Shown here: positions 26,911 to 37,058 of the stretch, piece by piece | How positions within the stretch are numbered: the first letter of the stretch is position 1 | How the letters are laid out: every line of letters begins with the position of its first letter | DNA from: JAFEDN01 sp963697455 | GTDB lineage: Bacteria > Pseudomonadota > Gammaproteobacteria > Coxiellales > Coxiellaceae | Reading direction: 5' to 3' | Assembly: GCA_963697455.1 (NCBI GenBank) | Contig: CAVOOI010000017.1 | Span: forward strand, 1 to 64,000 | DNA length: 64,000 bases | The notes under the pieces: generated by a model | What the model saw: only the letters and a program-made list of their open reading frames with translations | Databases searched by the model: none | Told to the model about the DNA's origin: nothing | Program-made: the position numbers and the translations under genes

Positions 26911-27879
26911 ATGACCACCGATGACGAGAAATTATTAGAAAACGAACCCGGGAACCATGCTTATGTTGCTCCTGAACATAATCTTTATCTTGACCTGCGC
27001 ATAGCTAAAATCAAACTATTAAAACAAGAGAAAATTCTAAAACAATTAAATGTCACTTTATTAGAACCCAGCATAGAAAAAGCTACCCAGGAGCGTGATA
27101 ATTTTCAGCGGCAAGTTGAATTCGAAATATCACGTATAAAAGCCAAATTTCCAGTAAAATGCCAAGAAGCTATCTCTATGATTGAGAAAGTTACCGATGA
27201 AACGGATTTATTACCTCCTACTCATTCAACAACTCAGTCTTTTAAATTTTTGTCTGACCAGAAAGATGATGTCTGGGGTTTATCTAAATGGATGGTCCAG
27301 CTGCTTGAACAGCGAATTAACTTTGGACATCAATCTGATAACGAAGTGAAATTTTTAAATAAAGTAATGGCGCTTTTTAAGAAAAACCGCGACACCTGCC
27401 GGAACCTTCGGCAAAACTCCAACGAAATTGTCAGAGATTTAGATCTATTTATCTTGGAAGATTTCTCCACTTCGACAGAACTGATCACCCGAATCAGTAA
27501 GCTTAAACAGCAGGAAATCGATTTGCAAAAAAAATCTCAGCCACTGCAGACTGGAGCAGGCTCTACCACTTCAACTCTTTTCTACAAATCTTATCAATCA
27601 TTAGAAAATTCATTATTGAGCACCATCATGATTACTTATGATATTGAACAGAAGGGGCAGCAAGTACTCGTTAAACTTGATAATCTCACACTTGCAAAAA
27701 AACCAATCATTGCAGATATATTCAGACAATGGTGCAAAAAGGAAAAATTCCCTAAAGCAACAGCGTATATTGATAAACAGGGTTTGTTAGTAATCGAAGG
27801 CATCGACAAGTCAGTACTGGTTGAAAGATTCAATCAAATCCGTAAAATATCACATACAATAGTACGAGCAAAAATGTAA
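26911..27879 (+). CDS. Coiled-coil protein of unknown function
   Basis: 322 residues, mostly alpha-helical with heptad-like stretches (LRIAKIKLLKQEKILKQLN and ELITRISKLKQQEIDLQKK). No signal peptide, no membrane helix and no recognised domain. The frame is open upstream without another ATG. Its TAA overlaps the ATG of the fRMsr gene (TAATG), so the two could be translationally coupled. A helical cytosolic or exported effector-like protein is possible but not shown. Confidence 0.65.
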   Translation: MTTDDEKLLENEPGNHAYVAPEHNLYLDLRIAKIKLLKQEKILKQLNVTLLEPSIEKATQERDNFQRQVEFEISRIKAKFPVKCQEAISMIEKVTDETDLLPPTHSTTQSFKFLSDQKDDVWGLSKWMVQLLEQRINFGHQSDNEVKFLNKVMALFKKNRDTCRNLRQNSNEIVRDLDLFILEDFSTSTELITRISKLKQQEIDLQKKSQPLQTGAGSTTSTLFYKSYQSLENSLLSTIMITYDIEQKGQQVLVKLDNLTLAKKPIIADIFRQWCKKEKFPKATAYIDKQGLLVIEGIDKSVLVERFNQIRKISHTIVRAKM

Positions 27880-28329
27880 TGGAAATGAACGAACTTATCG
27901 AACAAGCCCGCAATTTATTGGCAGGGGAAACCGACCCAATCGCTAATGCGGCTAATTTATCAGCATTATTATTTTATTCATTGACCGATGTGAGCTGGGC
28001 AGGATTTTATTTCCTGCGCGGGAAAGAGTTAGTGCTAGGCCCATTTCAAGGCAAACCTGCTTGCGTGCGCATTCCGCTTGGCAAGGGTGTTTGCGGAACT
28101 GCAGCCGTACAACAAAAAACGCTCATCGTCCGCCAACGTCCATGAATTTCCAGGTCATATTGCTTGTGACGCGGCCTCAAATTCTGAAATTGTATTGCCC
28201 ATTCTTAAAAATCACCAACTGCTGGGCGTGCTCGATATCGATAGTACCTGTTATAACCGCTTTTCCGATAAAGACCAGGAAACACTGGAAGAAATTGTCC
28301 GTTGTTACACCGCCAGTATTATTCTATAA
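27879..28329 (+). pseudogene. msrC: Free methionine-R-sulfoxide reductase, frameshifted
   Basis: A GAF-domain fRMsr split across two frames. The first part (27879 to about 28130) ends in CVRIPLGKGVCGTAAVQQKTLIV. In the frame one base over it resumes with ANVHEFPGHIACDAASNSEIVLPIL...LGVLDIDST. All three family cysteines (ACVRI, GVCGT, IACDAAS) are preserved, so one extra C in GTCCGCC near 28129 is the only visible lesion. It may be a fresh mutation or an assembly error. If intact, the enzyme reduces free Met-(R)-SO. Its 3' end overlaps pckG on the other strand by 11 bases. Confidence 0.88.
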
Positions 28330-30112
28330 AAATAGCCGATAATTTGGCGCAAATTTCTTGCAATGCCTTAGGAAATCGTGCGCCGAATTTCGCAAAGAAT
28401 TGCGCATGTAACTTCAGCTCATGCCGCCAATGTTCTTTATCTATTGCAGTCATTTCAGCAAAACGCTCACGATTTATTTCTCTCAGCCCTTCCCATTCTA
28501 TATCTTGGTAATGCGGCATTAAGCCTAAGGCGGTTTCCTCCGCAGTAACTCGCTGCTGCAAACGATCAAATATCCATTTTAATATTCGCATATTTTCACA
28601 ATAACCCGGCCATAACCATTGGCCAGCGGCCCCCTTGCGGAACCAATTTACCCGAAAAATTTTTGGAGGATTATTTAAACTAGCGCCCAACTTCAACCAA
28701 TGCTCAAAATAATCAGCCATGTTATACCCACAAAAAGGCAGCATAGCCATAGGGTCATGCCGCAATACTCCGACAGAACCAGCCGCCGCCGCAGTAGTTT
28801 CAGAAGTGGTGGTTGCCGCTAAAAAAACTCCATTTTGCCAATCCAGAGCTTCATAAACCAAAGGCACAGTAGTGATTCGCCGTCCTCCAAAAACCAGGGC
28901 GCTTAGCGGCACGCCACGCGGATTTTCCCACTCAGGATCTAGACAAGGACATTGCGTAATCGGTACGGTGAAGCGCGCATTCGGATGCGCGGCTTTCCGG
29001 CCACAATCCGGCGTCCAAGGTTGACCTTGCCAGTCAGTTAAATGGGCGGGCGGATTATCAGTCAGCCCTTCCCACCACACATCCTCATCGGCAGTTAATG
29101 CTACATTCGTAAAAATAGTATTGGCTGCGATTGCATGCATCATGCTTGGGTTGGTGCTGGCAGAAGTGCCAGGCGCTACCCCAAAAAAGCCGGCCTCAGG
29201 ATTGATTGCATAAAGCCGGCCATCGTTGCCGGGTTTTATCCAAGCAATGTCATCTCCGATTGTCGTCACTTGCCAGCGAGATAATGCGGCGGGAGGAATC
29301 AGCATGGCAAAATTGGTCTTACCACAGGCACTGGGAAAAGCCGCGCCCAAATAAATTTTTTCTCCTTGTGGAGATTGAACTCCCATAATGGCCATGTGTT
29401 CGGCGAGCCAGCCTTCATCCCTGCCCAGCACTGTAGCAATCCGCAATGCTAAACATTTTTTTCCCAGCAATGCATTGCCGCCATATCCGCTGCCAAACGA
29501 CCAAATTTCTCGCGCCTCCGGAAATTGGACAATATATTTATGGTCTTTATTGCATGGCCAAGCAACGTCGGCTTCGCCAGAACGTAAAGGTGCACCGACC
29601 GAATGTAAACATTTTATAAAATCGCCTTCTCCTAAAGCTTGCAGTGCTGCATCACCCATGCGCGCCATGATTTTCATATTCACGACTACGTAGGGCGAAT
29701 CGGTTAATTCCACGCCAAAACGGGCCATGGGAGAATGCAAAGGCCCCATACAAAAAGGCACGACATACAAAACGCGGCCACGCATGCAGCCGCTAAACAA
29801 TTGGGTGAGCGTACTGTTCATTTCCGCCGGATCTCGCCAATTATTGGTTGGACCAGCATCAGCTTCACTCTGGCTACAAATAAAAGTGCAAGATTCTACA
29901 CGCGCAACATCAGCAGGATTAGACCAGGCCAAATAACTATTGGGCCGCAATTCAGGATTAAGTTTCTTAAAAGTCCCAGCCGCCACTAATTCAGCACACA
30001 GCCAGTCATATTCTTCTGTGCTACCATTACACCAATAAACTGCGGCGGGTTGACAAAGACTCGCTATTTCATTCACCCATGCGCACAAGTTTTTATTTTT
30101 GAGCGATTGCAT
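28319..30112 (-). CDS. pckG: Phosphoenolpyruvate carboxykinase (GTP)
   Basis: 597 residues, GTP-dependent class. Conserved elements: kinase-1a loop FPSACGKTNFAML, GDDIAWIKPG, CPCLDPEWENPRGVPLSALVFGGRR and FRVNWFRKG. It converts oxaloacetate to PEP plus CO2 and is the entry to gluconeogenesis, important for a bacterium living on amino acids. Cytosolic. Full length. The start overlaps the end of the flippase gene by 20 bases, so the two may share a transcript though the functions are unrelated. Confidence 0.96.
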   Translation of the reverse strand: MQSLKNKNLCAWVNEIASLCQPAAVYWCNGSTEEYDWLCAELVAAGTFKKLNPELRPNSYLAWSNPADVARVESCTFICSQSEADAGPTNNWRDPAEMNSTLTQLFSGCMRGRVLYVVPFCMGPLHSPMARFGVELTDSPYVVVNMKIMARMGDAALQALGEGDFIKCLHSVGAPLRSGEADVAWPCNKDHKYIVQFPEAREIWSFGSGYGGNALLGKKCLALRIATVLGRDEGWLAEHMAIMGVQSPQGEKIYLGAAFPSACGKTNFAMLIPPAALSRWQVTTIGDDIAWIKPGNDGRLYAINPEAGFFGVAPGTSASTNPSMMHAIAANTIFTNVALTADEDVWWEGLTDNPPAHLTDWQGQPWTPDCGRKAAHPNARFTVPITQCPCLDPEWENPRGVPLSALVFGGRRITTVPLVYEALDWQNGVFLAATTTSETTAAAAGSVGVLRHDPMAMLPFCGYNMADYFEHWLKLGASLNNPPKIFRVNWFRKGAAGQWLWPGYCENMRILKWIFDRLQQRVTAEETALGLMPHYQDIEWEGLREINRERFAEMTAIDKEHWRHELKLHAQFFAKFGARFPKALQEICAKLSAIFIE

Positions 30113-31598
30113 AATCTCTCCTGTTTCTTTCGATTATGTAAGCAACGGCCAAAAAAATGATCATTAACACCAGATGGAAACCAACGGCTAATATCGCATT
30201 GGTCACCGGTAAAGCTTGCGCTATCCAGATAAATCCACATGCCACCGCTATATATGCGGCACTTTGCCAATTTTTATACGGTATAGGATAGTACCTCTGC
30301 CCCACTATATAACAAGACGCCGCCATAACAAAATAACAAAGCAGCGAAGCCCAACTGCTCCCCATATACCCCGCGATAGGAATCAAAATATAATTCAGCA
30401 AAATAGTCAGGATAGCGCCGCCAACCGTAATGATAGTGCCGTAATAGGTACGATCGGTTAATTTAAACCAGACCGAAAAATTATAATATACACCCAAGAA
30501 CAAATATCCCAATAATAAAATAGGGACTACGCTCAACCCTTCATAATAAGCACTGCTGCCCAATAAATATTTTAAGATATCCATATTGATGCTGACCGCT
30601 AATAATACAAAACTACAGACTATAATAAAAAAATGATTTACTTTAGCGAATAGCTCCGGCGAATTTTTTTCATATGCGTGGGAAAAGAAAAACGGTTCGG
30701 CGGCAAAACGGAATGCCTGTACGGTTAAACTCATAAACACGGCATATTTGTAACAGGCTGAAAACACCCCCAAAGCATATAATGAACTTTTTCCAGGATA
30801 AAAATTATCCGGCAGCCACCACATCAACGTCCAGCGGCTGAACATTTCATTGGTCATTCCCGCCAAGCCAGTGAGCATAATGGGATATGCGTAAATCAGC
30901 ATCGCTGGCATAATTTCACGGTCGAATACCGGCCGCCACTTTAATAAAAGCTTATAAAAGAATAATAGATAAAAAGCATTTGCCAGCAAATTAGCGATAA
31001 AAACGTATTCAATGCCGTACTTTGATTGGTGAACGTACGCAGCGATGAGATGAAAATCAAACGTAACCTGCTTTGACGCCAGCCAATAGGCGATCAAGAA
31101 AAAATAAATATTCAGACCAACCATGATCAAGACATTAATAATTTTCGCTAATGCAAAACGCAAAGGTTTTTTTTCTAAACGTAATTTTGCGAAAGGGATG
31201 GCGACTGCAGCGTCAAGAAACATAATCACTGCCAACAGCAGGATATAGTGGGACTTTCCCGGAATCCCTAAATATCTGGCCAATGGCGCAGCGAATACAA
31301 TAAACAATCCCGACAAAATCAAGCTGATTAACAATACCGAGGTTTGGGCAATGTTAAACACCCGTTGTGGTTGTGCACCTATTTTGGTTGCATAACGAAA
31401 ATAAGCCGTTTCCATGCCGAATGTATAAAGAATATTTAAAAAAGCGACAAATATATAAAGATAACTAATCACGCCGTAAGCAGCAGGATCAAAAACCCGA
31501 GTATGCAAAGGGAACAATAAGAAATTCAGCAGCCGGGGAACTATACTCCCCAATCCATAAATCGCAGTTTCGCCGGCCAGCTTTTTAATCTTTGACAT
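30093..31598 (-). CDS. Wzx-like oligosaccharide flippase
   Basis: 501 residues with about 13-14 hydrophobic helices, starting KKLAGETAIYGLGSIVPRLLNFLLFPLHTRVF, the typical N-terminus of polysaccharide-biosynthesis (MOP superfamily) exporters. These move undecaprenyl-linked glycans across the inner membrane. No glycosyltransferase cluster surrounds it, so its glycan is unknown. A long hairpin (31681-31741) lies between it and divergent ggt. Confidence 0.85.
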   Translation of the reverse strand: MSKIKKLAGETAIYGLGSIVPRLLNFLLFPLHTRVFDPAAYGVISYLYIFVAFLNILYTFGMETAYFRYATKIGAQPQRVFNIAQTSVLLISLILSGLFIVFAAPLARYLGIPGKSHYILLLAVIMFLDAAVAIPFAKLRLEKKPLRFALAKIINVLIMVGLNIYFFLIAYWLASKQVTFDFHLIAAYVHQSKYGIEYVFIANLLANAFYLLFFYKLLLKWRPVFDREIMPAMLIYAYPIMLTGLAGMTNEMFSRWTLMWWLPDNFYPGKSSLYALGVFSACYKYAVFMSLTVQAFRFAAEPFFFSHAYEKNSPELFAKVNHFFIIVCSFVLLAVSINMDILKYLLGSSAYYEGLSVVPILLLGYLFLGVYYNFSVWFKLTDRTYYGTIITVGGAILTILLNYILIPIAGYMGSSWASLLCYFVMAASCYIVGQRYYPIPYKNWQSAAYIAVACGFIWIAQALPVTNAILAVGFHLVLMIIFLAVAYIIERNRRDYAIAQK

Positions 31599-31680
31599 GA
31601 ACGCAGTATATCAAAACTTATACACTAATCCAGCTAGCAGGGCGCGGATGTTCGATTCATTTGATAAGTCATTTTCATCT

Positions 31681-31743
31681 GACTATTCTGACACCAATTC
31701 CGGAATAGTCTCGACTTTTCCGGAATGTGTGTCAGAATAGTCG
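31681..31743. promoter_or_regulatory. Long inverted repeat in a divergent promoter region
   Basis: GACTATTCTGACAC with ATTCCGGAA is mirrored by TTCCGGAAT with GTGTCAGAATAGTC around a spacer of about 12 bases; 25-nt arms with two mismatches. It sits between the divergent flippase and ggt genes and could be an operator, a cruciform or the core of a small mobile repeat. It has no terminator T-run. Confidence 0.55.
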
Positions 31744-31830
31744 CGCTGGGCCAATGATATAGATAGGGTTAAAAACTTGCTATATAATTACCCCACTGTT
31801 TGCTTTCGTCCCTAATATGGATATCAGGTT

Positions 31831-33537
31831 ATGAAAAAAACTATTCTTTTGATCACTTGCTGGTTATTTTCTATGATTGGCCAAAGTGAAGCCGCTTATC
31901 TTCCACCTACGCCTTTTCATCAAGCCGGAGCGGTTTCCGCTCAGTACTTAGCGACTCAAGCGGGAATAGATATTTTAAAAGCCGGAGGTAATGCGGTCGA
32001 TGCCGCAGTGGCGGTGGGCTATGCTTTAGCGGTGGTTCATCCTTGCTGCGGCAATATTGGTGGCGGCGGCTTTATGCTGATCCATTTAAACAGCGGTAAA
32101 AATTTAGTAATCGACTTCCGGGAAACCGCTCCCGCCGCTATCAAACCGCAATTGTTTTTAGATGCACAAGGCCATGTGCAAAAGCAATTAGCAGAAAACA
32201 GCTATCTATCCGTTGGAGTGCCAGGAACGGTGATGGGACTCAATACCGCCTTGCAGAAATATGGTTCGATGCCATTAGCAAAAGTCATGGCCCCCGCAAT
32301 CCGATTAGCCCAAGAAGGCTTCGTCCTCAATAACGATGACATCCATATATTAGGTAAAGTCAGGAGCGCGAAAACCCAGCCTAACGTAGCAAACATTTTT
32401 TTAAAAAACGCTCAACCTTTGCAAGTGGGAGATCGTTTGGTCCAACCGGAATTGGCGAAAAGCTTGCTTGAAATTAGCCAACAGGGGAGCAAGGCCTTTT
32501 ATCAAGGATCGATTGCCGAAAAAATTGTCGCCGCCAGTCAAGCAAACCACGGAGCCCTGGCAATGCGCGATTTTACCGGTTATTCCGTGAAAGAACGGAA
32601 TGTAATCACCTGTCAATATCATGGTTATGAAATAGTGACCGATCCCCCACCCAGCTCAGGTATCACTATTTGCGAAATTTTAAATATTGTAAATCGATAT
32701 CCATTAAAAGAGTTAGGCTTCCATTCAGCGGCCAATGTCCACTACAACGTTGAAGCAATGCGTTACGCATTTGCTGACCGCAATCAGGATTTAGGCGATC
32801 CTGATTTTGTAAGTAATCCTACTGCAAAATTAAATTCTCAAGCTTATGCTCAGCAAATAGCCGAAAAAATTCAGGCTGACCGCGCGGGAAATTCTAAACA
32901 GCTAGAACTAAACCCTGATAAAAAATCCACAGAAGGCGCTCATACCACTCATTATGCCGTAGTGGACCGCTGGGGAAATGCGGTAGGTGTTACCTACACA
33001 ATCAATGATTACTTCGGCTCCGGCTTAATTGCCAAAGATACCGGATTTTTCCTGAATGACAGTATGGATGATTTTACAATTTCAGTCACTGAAAAAAATA
33101 TGTTTCAGTTGCAACAAGGTAAAACCAATTTAATCGCGCCCAAAAAGCGTCCGCTCAGTTCAATGAGTCCGACCATGGTTTTTAAAAACCATCAGCTTTA
33201 CATGATTATTGGCGCCGCCGGAGGCCCGACGATTATCACTACTATTGTTGAAGGCCTAGAAAATGCAATAGATTTCGGAATGGATATCAATGCAGCGATC
33301 AATCAACCCCGTTACCATTTTCAATGGATTCCGGACACTATTTACTTAGAACCCTATACCTTATCGGCAGATACTTTGCTAATTCTGCAAAAAATGGGCT
33401 ACCAGGTTCACTGGGGTTCAGTTTTTAATACTGATTATTGGGGTCAGGCTTTAGTGATAATGCGCGACCCGCAAACGGGTACTCTTTACGGTGCTACTGA
33501 TAACCGCCATGCTGGCGGCATGTCACTTGGATATTAG
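31831..33537 (+). CDS. ggt: Gamma-glutamyltransferase
   Basis: 568 residues with a Sec signal peptide (TILLITCWLFSMIGQSEA). Family landmarks: AGGNAVDAAVAVGYALAVVHP and GNIGGGGFML in the large subunit, the autoproteolytic site GAHTTHYAVVDRWGNAVGVTYT where Thr becomes the nucleophile, SSMSPTMVF and GAAGGPTI. It processes in the periplasm to two subunits that hydrolyse glutathione and other gamma-glutamyl compounds, a source of glutamate and cysteine in host cells. It ends by overlapping the convergent methyltransferase by 15 bases. Confidence 0.95.
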   Translation: MKKTILLITCWLFSMIGQSEAAYLPPTPFHQAGAVSAQYLATQAGIDILKAGGNAVDAAVAVGYALAVVHPCCGNIGGGGFMLIHLNSGKNLVIDFRETAPAAIKPQLFLDAQGHVQKQLAENSYLSVGVPGTVMGLNTALQKYGSMPLAKVMAPAIRLAQEGFVLNNDDIHILGKVRSAKTQPNVANIFLKNAQPLQVGDRLVQPELAKSLLEISQQGSKAFYQGSIAEKIVAASQANHGALAMRDFTGYSVKERNVITCQYHGYEIVTDPPPSSGITICEILNIVNRYPLKELGFHSAANVHYNVEAMRYAFADRNQDLGDPDFVSNPTAKLNSQAYAQQIAEKIQADRAGNSKQLELNPDKKSTEGAHTTHYAVVDRWGNAVGVTYTINDYFGSGLIAKDTGFFLNDSMDDFTISVTEKNMFQLQQGKTNLIAPKKRPLSSMSPTMVFKNHQLYMIIGAAGGPTIITTIVEGLENAIDFGMDINAAINQPRYHFQWIPDTIYLEPYTLSADTLLILQKMGYQVHWGSVFNTDYWGQALVIMRDPQTGTLYGATDNRHAGGMSLGY

Positions 33538-34422
33538 CATCCAGGTTAATTCATGCTTATTATGATTCAGGTGGACTATGCGAGAGCCGGGAATTTCAGC
33601 AAATTCTTTTAACACTGTGGTATCAGTTTGGTCTTGCAGCTTCAAAGTGCACACAAAATTCTGACATAAACCGCTGCTCATCCATTCCTTAATATATGGC
33701 AACAATCGGCGTGGGTAGCAGATGACATCTGAAAATAACCAGTTAATCCGGCCAATTTCTGCGGGCTTAATTGAAAAAGCGCTTCTACTCAGAAAGCGCA
33801 CTTCTGGTAAGTTCGACAATTTGGGATCCAGCGGCGCTTTGTCGACGCTAATGACGGTACATCCCATTTGCGCCAGCACCCAAGTCCAGCCTCCTGGGCT
33901 ACTGCCTAAATCAAGACATACCTCGCCAGACTGCGGTCTTAAACCATACACCGTGAATAATTCCCACAATTTTAAATAAGCTCTGGAAGGCGGATCGATT
34001 TTATTCTCGCGAAAGTGAACTGCACCGTTGGGAAAGCAGCTAGAGCAATCAGCGCTGGCTAGAAGCAAATTCTCCTTGATTAAAGTCCAGGAACCAATCG
34101 GCTTTTTAGGTAATGGGCCTAAAAACTCTAATGGCGGTACTTTTAATGGCGGAAGTTGTTGCTGGATGAGCGCGGTGCGGCGATGTAAATGAAATGCATA
34201 GCTGGCCCAGCGTAACTGTAATTCACGAAGATGTTTGACCGCGGCAGAAATCGAAGTGATCTCAATACTAACCGGGTTCAACCAAACATTTTGCGCCCAT
34301 ACCGGCTGCGGCTGAATTAACTCTTCGGTCAATACCAGACGGCCATATACCGCCTTTACCAAACCTACTTCGGCAATCAATTCATCGACAAATTCTTCGG
34401 GAGCCAGATAGCCTACAGTCAT
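33523..34422 (-). CDS. RlmM-like 2'-O-ribose methyltransferase (FtsJ fold)
   Basis: 299 residues. The C-terminal FtsJ-type SAM domain (about 150-299) has CLDLGSSPGGWTWVLAQMGCTVISVDKAPLD and WLFSDVICYPRRLLPYI. The N-terminal region plus this layout resembles RlmM, which methylates C2498 of 23S rRNA, but it is shorter than the E. coli enzyme (366 residues). Its ATG follows directly on the stop of the FAD reductase, so it is in that operon, though a functional link to lipid modification is not evident. Confidence 0.75.
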   Translation of the reverse strand: MTVGYLAPEEFVDELIAEVGLVKAVYGRLVLTEELIQPQPVWAQNVWLNPVSIEITSISAAVKHLRELQLRWASYAFHLHRRTALIQQQLPPLKVPPLEFLGPLPKKPIGSWTLIKENLLLASADCSSCFPNGAVHFRENKIDPPSRAYLKLWELFTVYGLRPQSGEVCLDLGSSPGGWTWVLAQMGCTVISVDKAPLDPKLSNLPEVRFLSRSAFSIKPAEIGRINWLFSDVICYPRRLLPYIKEWMSSGLCQNFVCTLKLQDQTDTTVLKEFAEIPGSRIVHLNHNKHELTWMLISK

Positions 34423-35781
34423 TTATAATACTTTCTCTGAACATTTTAAATATAAATCACGCAATAGGCCGCGAGGGTCGTACTTATTTTTCACTGAAAA
34501 ATAGGCAGCTTTATCGTATAGTTTCCAAAACTCTTGTTCGGAATAAAAAACATTTGAGTATAACCATTTATTCCCTCCACATTCAGTTACTTTTTTCTCG
34601 ATCCAGCGGTTAAAATATCCCGGCTCTTTATCCGAAGGTATGAAATTACCGTAAGCCCCAAAATTAATATAAGTTTTAGATTTAACCATAGGGCAAAATA
34701 GAAATTTATCAAAATCCGCAGTTAATCGAATCGGACAAATCAGCATTGGATCGATTTGAACATCTTTTTTGAAAAAATGATAAAAATCCGCGGCTTTCTC
34801 AGCAGGAATTTGTAAATCTTGAATGATGGTTTCGGTGTTTGAGCTTATCAAATTAGCGAACCGCCTAATCCAATTGTGAGTATTAACAAAGCGCATGATC
34901 TGCCAATACGCGGTCGATTTTAACAGCCATTTCCCTAAAAAAAATCGAACGACTTTGTTTTGCATCAAAAAATATTTTGAACACCAGAACCAGTCTGGGT
35001 CCCAACGCCAGATGTAATCCAACGCAGTTAAATAATCAGTAGATTTTTGCGGAATAGATTGATAGTAAATATTCATGTACCGGTAATTGCTCACATAGGG
35101 AGCCTGATCGACAAATTGACCTACATTGATGAATAAAGCATCGCCTAAACTGACACCATCAATATAATCGATATCATTGCGTGATTCGGTTAGCTCGGTT
35201 AACTTGGCAAAATAAACTTCAGGGTCAGTAAAACGCAGGCGTGATAATTTAACGAAAGGTTTAGCAGGGATCAATCTGATCTTAGCTTTCAATATATAAC
35301 CCAAAGACCCATAAGAACTGGGAAAGGCATAGAATAGATCGCGATTCTGGTTTGAAGGCGAACAAGTCACCACTTCGCCATGACTTAGCAACACTTCCAT
35401 GTCGACTACGGTTTCGTGGACCCAGCCATATTTAAAAGAAGAAGATTCCGCACCTAATCCGGCGATAGCTCCACCTACGGTAATTGATTTTAATTCAGGG
35501 ACAATAGCGGGTAAGCAATGATATTTTAAAGTTTCAGCAACAAAATCTGCATAGGTCACTAATCCTTCGACTTCGGCGGTTAAATTAACCGGGTCAACAT
35601 GGATGACATGATTAAAGTTTGATAAATCCAGCCATTTTGCCGGGGTTTTTTTTCGATGGCGGAATAAATTGGAGGTTTTTTTACGCAAACGGAATTCACC
35701 GGTTTGTTGATGACTTTCCTGTAAACGAGTCAGTAACAATTGCTTATGATGTTCATACTCAACGTTGGCTGTGGTGGCCAT
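34423..35781 (-). CDS. FAD-linked reductase (DHCR24/TmsA-like)
   Basis: 452 residues of the FAD-binding-4 (VAO) superfamily. FAD-domain features: NFNHVIHVDPVNLTAEVEGLVTYADF, LPAIVPELKSITVGGAIAGLGAESSSFKYGWVHE and YAFPSSYGSLGYILKAKIRL. This sub-branch resembles sterol-24 reductase and the TmsA/BfaA reductases that convert a methylene- to a methyl-branched fatty acid. The immediately upstream cfa-like methyltransferase supports that pairing (family knowledge plus context). No signal peptide. Confidence 0.8.
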   Translation of the reverse strand: MATTANVEYEHHKQLLLTRLQESHQQTGEFRLRKKTSNLFRHRKKTPAKWLDLSNFNHVIHVDPVNLTAEVEGLVTYADFVAETLKYHCLPAIVPELKSITVGGAIAGLGAESSSFKYGWVHETVVDMEVLLSHGEVVTCSPSNQNRDLFYAFPSSYGSLGYILKAKIRLIPAKPFVKLSRLRFTDPEVYFAKLTELTESRNDIDYIDGVSLGDALFINVGQFVDQAPYVSNYRYMNIYYQSIPQKSTDYLTALDYIWRWDPDWFWCSKYFLMQNKVVRFFLGKWLLKSTAYWQIMRFVNTHNWIRRFANLISSNTETIIQDLQIPAEKAADFYHFFKKDVQIDPMLICPIRLTADFDKFLFCPMVKSKTYINFGAYGNFIPSDKEPGYFNRWIEKKVTECGGNKWLYSNVFYSEQEFWKLYDKAAYFSVKNKYDPRGLLRDLYLKCSEKVL

Positions 35782-36882
35782 TTAATTCTCCTTGCGGCGA
35801 GAACACAAATTGATAAAGTTGCATATTCCGCGACCTAAATCCTCCAGCGCAGGATAATAAATAGTAACGCCACATTCGACGAAACCGCTCACCGTGCCTA
35901 GATAATCTAGGCCAGTTTTTTCGAAATTATCATACCAAGCCATTAAGGTTTTATCGTAGTCGGCGCCAATATTGTGGAGATCTTCAGTAATAAAATAGCG
36001 TTCTGCGACGCTACTTAAAATTTTGGCGGTTGGCAACACGCCTTGCGGGAAAATATATTTTTGAATCCATGGATCGGTAAATTGATGCGAAATATTTTTG
36101 CCGATAGTATGTAATAAAAACAGGCCATCTTCTTGCAAATTTTCTCTGGCGATATTGAAAAAATGATCATAATTCTGATAGCCCACATGTTCACATAAGC
36201 CAATACTCACCACTTTATCAAATTTAATCTTCTCCGGGTTATATTTGCTGATGTCCCGATAGTCACTTTCTACTAATTGTACAGGTAAATTTTGACAGAT
36301 TTGCCGGGCATAACGCATTTGTTCGGTGGAAATATTAATCGATACCATGGAAACACCATAATTTTCTGCGGCATATTTGGCAAATCCACCAAACCCACAA
36401 CCTAGCTCCAGCACCTTTTCCCCGGCAGTTAAATGCAATTCTTGCAAATTAAATCATATTTAGCAAATTGCGCCTCGTCTAAAGCTTGTGAATTACGCCA
36501 ATAACCACAGGTATAGGCCATACTCTTTCCTAACATAGCCACATACAAATCGTTATCAAGATTATAATGTTGTTCCGCCACTTGCTTGGAACGCCGTTTA
36601 GACTGTGGATTGGTAAATAGATTTCGCAATTGAAAAGTAAGCAAGGTCTTTAGATGATAAAATTCTTTAAAATCGACATGCCGTAACACTCGAAAAAAAA
36701 ATTCATCGAGTTGAGCGCAATCCCACCAACCGTCCATATAACTTTCTCCCGCACCTAAGGAAGGCTCAGTCAAGATTCGGTCGATTGCGCGCGGGTCATT
36801 AACCTGGATATCCCAAGGCTGGCTGCCATTAATTCGGATGCCGCCTTTTCCAAGAGTTGGTTATTTTGGTTAATTTATCCAT
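35782..36882 (-). pseudogene. Cyclopropane-fatty-acid synthase family methyltransferase, frameshifted
   Basis: Strong similarity to Cfa across three frames. The start (ATG 36882, AAGGAGG ten bases before) gives MDKLTKITNSWK. Then, in another frame, GIRINGSQPWDIQV...ILTEPSLGAGESYMDGWWDC...QHYNLDNDLYVAMLGKSMAYTCGYW runs to about 36435. Then in a third frame come GEKVLELGCGFGGFAKYA...DKVVSIGLCEHVG and NIGADYDKTLMAWYDNF. Two single-base lesions (about 36845 and 36437) would restore the gene. Cfa-type enzymes transfer a methyl or methylene group from SAM to unsaturated phospholipid acyl chains. Its partner FAD reductase remains intact. Confidence 0.88.
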
Positions 36883-37058
36883 AAAAGCTATGCCTCCTTG
36901 GCCATATTAACAAAATTTATTAAGCTAAACCAGTTTAAAAGGTCACAGATAACGGGAAGCATTTCCCCAAATCCAAGTTGTTACAGATAGTGTTACAGAT
37001 AGATTAATGTAATAATATAATGAACCGAGTTTAGCATTGGATATAAAGGAGTTTCCAA

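Noticed and set aside
36896..36925. PmrA-box-like TTAAT repeats upstream of the cfa-like gene
   Set aside because: Half-sites are 13 bp apart, not the required 11.
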